Assembly: GCA_964464815.1 (NCBI GenBank) | Contig: CAYXHF010000021.1 | Coordinates: forward strand, 1-41,883 | Length of the DNA stretch: 41,883 bases | Direction of reading: 5' to 3' | Source of the DNA: UBA11524 sp964464815 | GTDB taxonomy: Bacteria > Bacillota > Clostridia > Christensenellales > Aristaeellaceae | In this document: one piece after another, positions 41,839 through 41,883 of the stretch | Numbering within the stretch: position 1 is the first letter of the stretch | Layout of the letters: the number at the start of each line of letters is the position of its first letter | Notes under the pieces: model-generated | Seen by the model: the letters and a program-made list of their open reading frames with translations, nothing else | Database searches by the model: none | What the model was told of the DNA's origin: nothing | Position numbers and translations under genes: made by a program

Positions 41839-41873
41839 GAAGGAGTCCAGAGGGCGACCGGAAAGCCCTCTGG
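41839..41873. repeat. Copy of the 31.4-kb palindrome in the opposite orientation
   Basis: CGAAGGAGTCCAGAGGGC...GCCCTCTGG is the reverse complement of the palindromic core and its CTCCTTCG flank from the array at 31411-32066. It reaches the window edge and may be the start of another array. Confidence 0.85.
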
Positions 41874-41883
41874 TTGCTACTTG

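Overview
The window looks like a GC-rich chromosomal segment from an anaerobic Gram-positive bacterium of the class Clostridia, probably a gut or rumen commensal that lives on plant cell walls. The reasons are near-consensus SigA promoters, strong AGGAGG ribosome binding sites, a short-form HisG with HisZ, a SEDS/class B PBP operon, and genes for a glucuronoyl esterase, a pectinesterase, a rhamnosidase-like glycosidase and L-ribulose metabolism. The species cannot be told from the sequence alone. Two 100-N scaffold gaps lie inside a tandem repeat near 31.7-31.9 kb.

Layout. 0-5.7 kb (minus): a GH106-like glycosidase translationally coupled to a TetM/EF-G-like GTPase. 5.8-7.4 kb: an orphan CobK-like protein (plus) facing an M24 peptidase (minus). 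7.6-11 kb: sugar kinase and araD (minus) with a divergent AraC-type regulator. 11.1-13.2 kb: a secreted CE15 esterase with a CBM9-like module. 13.2-19.3 kb: a small unknown protein, M28 aminopeptidase, argH, an exported protein with a duplicated domain, and a membrane-anchored XRE regulator. 19.4-25.1 kb (minus): a compact operon hisZ-hisG-hisD-hisB-hisA-(GNAT-hisI-hisE), without hisH, hisF or hisC. 25.3-30.1 kb: a remnant of a PfkB kinase, then an operon of an M16-like protein lacking zinc ligands, a membrane-anchored FHA protein, a SEDS glycosyltransferase and a class B PBP. 30.2-31.2 kb: ilvE. 31.4-32.1 kb: 122-bp tandem repeats. 32.2-35.5 kb (minus): an AraC-type regulator, then a cytoplasmic pectinesterase, a DUF3783 protein and a D-2-hydroxyacid dehydrogenase. 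35.7-39.2 kb (minus): a heterodimeric ABC exporter. 39.8-41.7 kb: yqeY and rlmA (divergent) and a conserved unknown.

The genes fall into a few themes: plant polysaccharide breakdown and pentose use (GH106-like, CE15, pectinesterase, ribulokinase/araD, two AraC regulators), amino acid synthesis (his, argH, ilvE), envelope growth (M16-like/FHA/SEDS/PBP) and export. Four families of short repeats sit between genes: two copies of a 164-218 bp element with terminal inverted repeats, one 107-bp element with different terminal repeats, two ~200-bp composites of facing palindromes, and the 122-bp tandem array with a further copy of its palindrome at the window end.

The items most worth following up are the GNAT-HisI-HisE fusion in an operon lacking hisH/F/C, the zinc-site-less M16 protein in a cell-wall operon, the duplicated-domain exported protein with a very strong promoter, and the repeat families.
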